Shown piece by piece: positions 42,759-43,889 of a stretch of DNA of 43,889 nt. The notes under the pieces were generated by a model, which worked only from the letters and a program-made list of their open reading frames with translations, was not told the origin of the DNA and made no database searches. Position 1 is the first letter of the stretch. Every line of letters begins with the position of its first letter. This DNA comes from Chitinophagales bacterium (GTDB lineage Bacteria; Bacteroidota; Bacteroidia; Chitinophagales; JADIYW01): contig JAMLHH010000025.1 in NCBI GenBank assembly GCA_023957215.1, positions 1 through 43,889 of the forward strand. Reading direction: 5' to 3'. A program made the translations under genes and the position numbers.

Positions 42759-43889
42759 AATTATTATCTTTTCGATATTATCTTTTATTTTTTCCTCTGT
42801 AAAAGCGCAGAGTTTGGATTCACTATCCCAAGATATTCCTACCGATATTTTGGAAGATTTGGCTGAGCAGGCTGAAAGTGAGGATGGTGAGTTTGACAAC
42901 AATACTTTTTTGGAAGATTTGGAACTTTTGTCCGCACATAAAATTAACCTCAACAATACAACTGTTGACGAACTGATGAAAACAACCGTTTTGACAGAAT
43001 TACAAGCAAACTCTATCATCAATTATAGAAACACCTATGGAGATTTTCAAAGTATTTATGAGCTGAAAGGTGTCTTGGGAATGGATATGGCAACAATAGA
43101 TAAGCTTTTGCCTTTTATCGTGATTGCAGATCCTGACAGTAAAATCTATACTTTTAAAGACGAGTTGACCAAAGGGAAACATACCATCATGTATCGTACC
43201 CAGATGAACTTGGAGAAAGCAAAAGGTTATACACCGCCTGATTTGTATCAAGGTCGTCTGACCAGCCGGTATGTAGGTGACAGGACACGCCAATATTTAA
43301 GATACAGGTATCAGTTTTGGAAAGGTATCAGCTATGGTATTACATTAGAAAAAGATCCCGGTGAAAAACTTTTTAATAAGGATGTAAAATTGAGGATTGA
43401 TTATGTCTCTGCCCATCTTTTTTTGGAACATAAAGGAAATTTCCGATTTATAGCATTGGGGGATTTTGAAGTCAATTTGGGTCAAGGTCTGACGATGTGG
43501 CAAGGATTTGGAGTCGGGAAATCTATTTCTGTCAACAGTATGAAAAGGACTGCCGATGTCTTAAAACCACATACTTCTGTCATTGAGGACAACTTTAATC
43601 GCGGCGCAGGAGCTACTTTCCAAAAAAAGAGTTTTGAAGTGACTGCTTTTGCTTCTTACCGGAAAAGAGACGGTTCGAGTATCGCAGTAGATACTCTGAC
43701 CAATGATATTTTGGAAGTTCAAACTTTACAGACTTCCGGATTGCATCGTACTGAATCGGAGTTGAAAAACAGAGCCGGAGTAGGTCTGTTTGCAACAGGT
43801 GGTAGAGTAGGATGGAGCAACCGGCTTTTTTCGGTATATTTTAATTCTACTTATCATAGATTGGCTTCGGTATTAACACCGTCCTCAGA
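42748..43889 (+). CDS. Helix-hairpin-helix outer-membrane protein, 3' partial
   Basis: An open frame from ATG 42748 to the window edge (380 residues seen, no stop). The signal peptide is 1-21 (ends VKAQS). An acidic spacer is followed by two helix-hairpin-helix/ComEA-like motifs at about 70-130: INLNNTTVDELMKTTVLTELQANSII then YGDFQSIYELKGVLGMDMATIDKLL. After that come strands typical of an outer-membrane barrel (KHTIMYRTQMNLEKAKGY, YLRYRYQFWKGISYGITLEK, FRFIALGDFEVNLGQGLTMW). Such HHH-plus-barrel proteins are common and uncharacterised in Bacteroidota. The 11-nt overlap suggests coupled expression with the upstream barrel protein. Confidence 0.78.
   Translation, partial: MFFRIIIFSILSFIFSSVKAQSLDSLSQDIPTDILEDLAEQAESEDGEFDNNTFLEDLELLSAHKINLNNTTVDELMKTTVLTELQANSIINYRNTYGDFQSIYELKGVLGMDMATIDKLLPFIVIADPDSKIYTFKDELTKGKHTIMYRTQMNLEKAKGYTPPDLYQGRLTSRYVGDRTRQYLRYRYQFWKGISYGITLEKDPGEKLFNKDVKLRIDYVSAHLFLEHKGNFRFIALGDFEVNLGQGLTMWQGFGVGKSISVNSMKRTADVLKPHTSVIEDNFNRGAGATFQKKSFEVTAFASYRKRDGSSIAVDTLTNDILEVQTLQTSGLHRTESELKNRAGVGLFATGGRVGWSNRLFSVYFNSTYHRLASVLTPSS

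Noticed and set aside
42726..43293. Two minus-strand ORFs of 97-98 codons at the right edge
   Set aside because: They are antisense to the continuous HHH-protein frame that runs from 42748 to the edge.

Overview
The window is a stretch of ordinary-looking chromosome from an AT-rich member of the Bacteroidota. The evidence is a type IX secretion C-terminal sorting domain on a secreted beta-helix protein, several lipoproteins and outer-membrane barrel proteins, TTG-N19/20-TAnnTTTG promoters, no Shine-Dalgarno sequences, and short 7-8 bp tandem repeats in intergenic gaps. The family cannot be fixed from sequence alone; the gene content would suit the Saprospiria/Chitinophagia side of the phylum (inference).

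Layout. 1-2.3 kb: a partial HSL-type esterase, an unknown secreted protein and an RluA-type pseudouridine synthase (+). 2.3-6.5 kb: gpmA, a T9SS-exported beta-helix protein, a repeat-filled gap and proA (-). 6.5-9.4 kb: an anchored metallo-beta-lactamase-fold protein (+), an FtsE-like ATPase (-), tRNA-Arg(CCG) and a SAM methyltransferase (-). 9.4-10.25 kb: a 5'-truncated group II intron that keeps the C-terminal half of its reverse transcriptase/maturase and domains V and VI. 10.4-14.8 kb: malic enzyme (-), ftcD (+), an AT-rich gap with DnaA-box-like repeats, and dnaB (+).

14.8-19.8 kb is one minus-strand run: a GH5 endoglycoceramidase-like lipoprotein, a DUF2490-type barrel, trpC, a secreted lipase-like alpha/beta hydrolase, and trpF. 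The hydrolase overlaps both trp genes. 19.9-22.3 kb: UPF0173 hydrolase-parA-parB, with a small cluster of DnaA-box-like sites just upstream. 22.4-26.6 kb: flavin reductase and an oligopeptide-binding lipoprotein (+), converging on a DUF4838 lipoprotein (-). 26.8-29.7 kb: ilvE (+), rimO (-) and an acyl-CoA thioesterase (+).

29.8-33 kb is the classical thrS-infC-rpmI-rplT translation operon (-), closed by a perfect 21-bp inverted repeat. Upstream of thrS lies a gap of about 0.9 kb with a 16-copy octamer array and a decayed gene fragment. Then come gdhA, a GH36 alpha-galactosidase coupled to an unknown secreted protein (-), 3-hydroxyacyl-CoA dehydrogenase and ddl (+), a PD40/SPOR protein (-), and at the right edge an outer-membrane barrel protein overlapping a partial helix-hairpin-helix protein (+).

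Most genes are housekeeping: amino-acid synthesis (trp, pro, Glu, branched-chain), translation, replication and partition, and cell wall. Accessory content is limited to secreted glycan/lipid-acting enzymes, the dead intron and the tandem repeats. I found no CRISPR array, prophage, toxin-antitoxin or defence system. The best leads are the secreted hydrolase inside the trp run, the truncated intron at a promoter junction, the dispersed octamer family, and the TTG starts of infC, rimO and gdhA.
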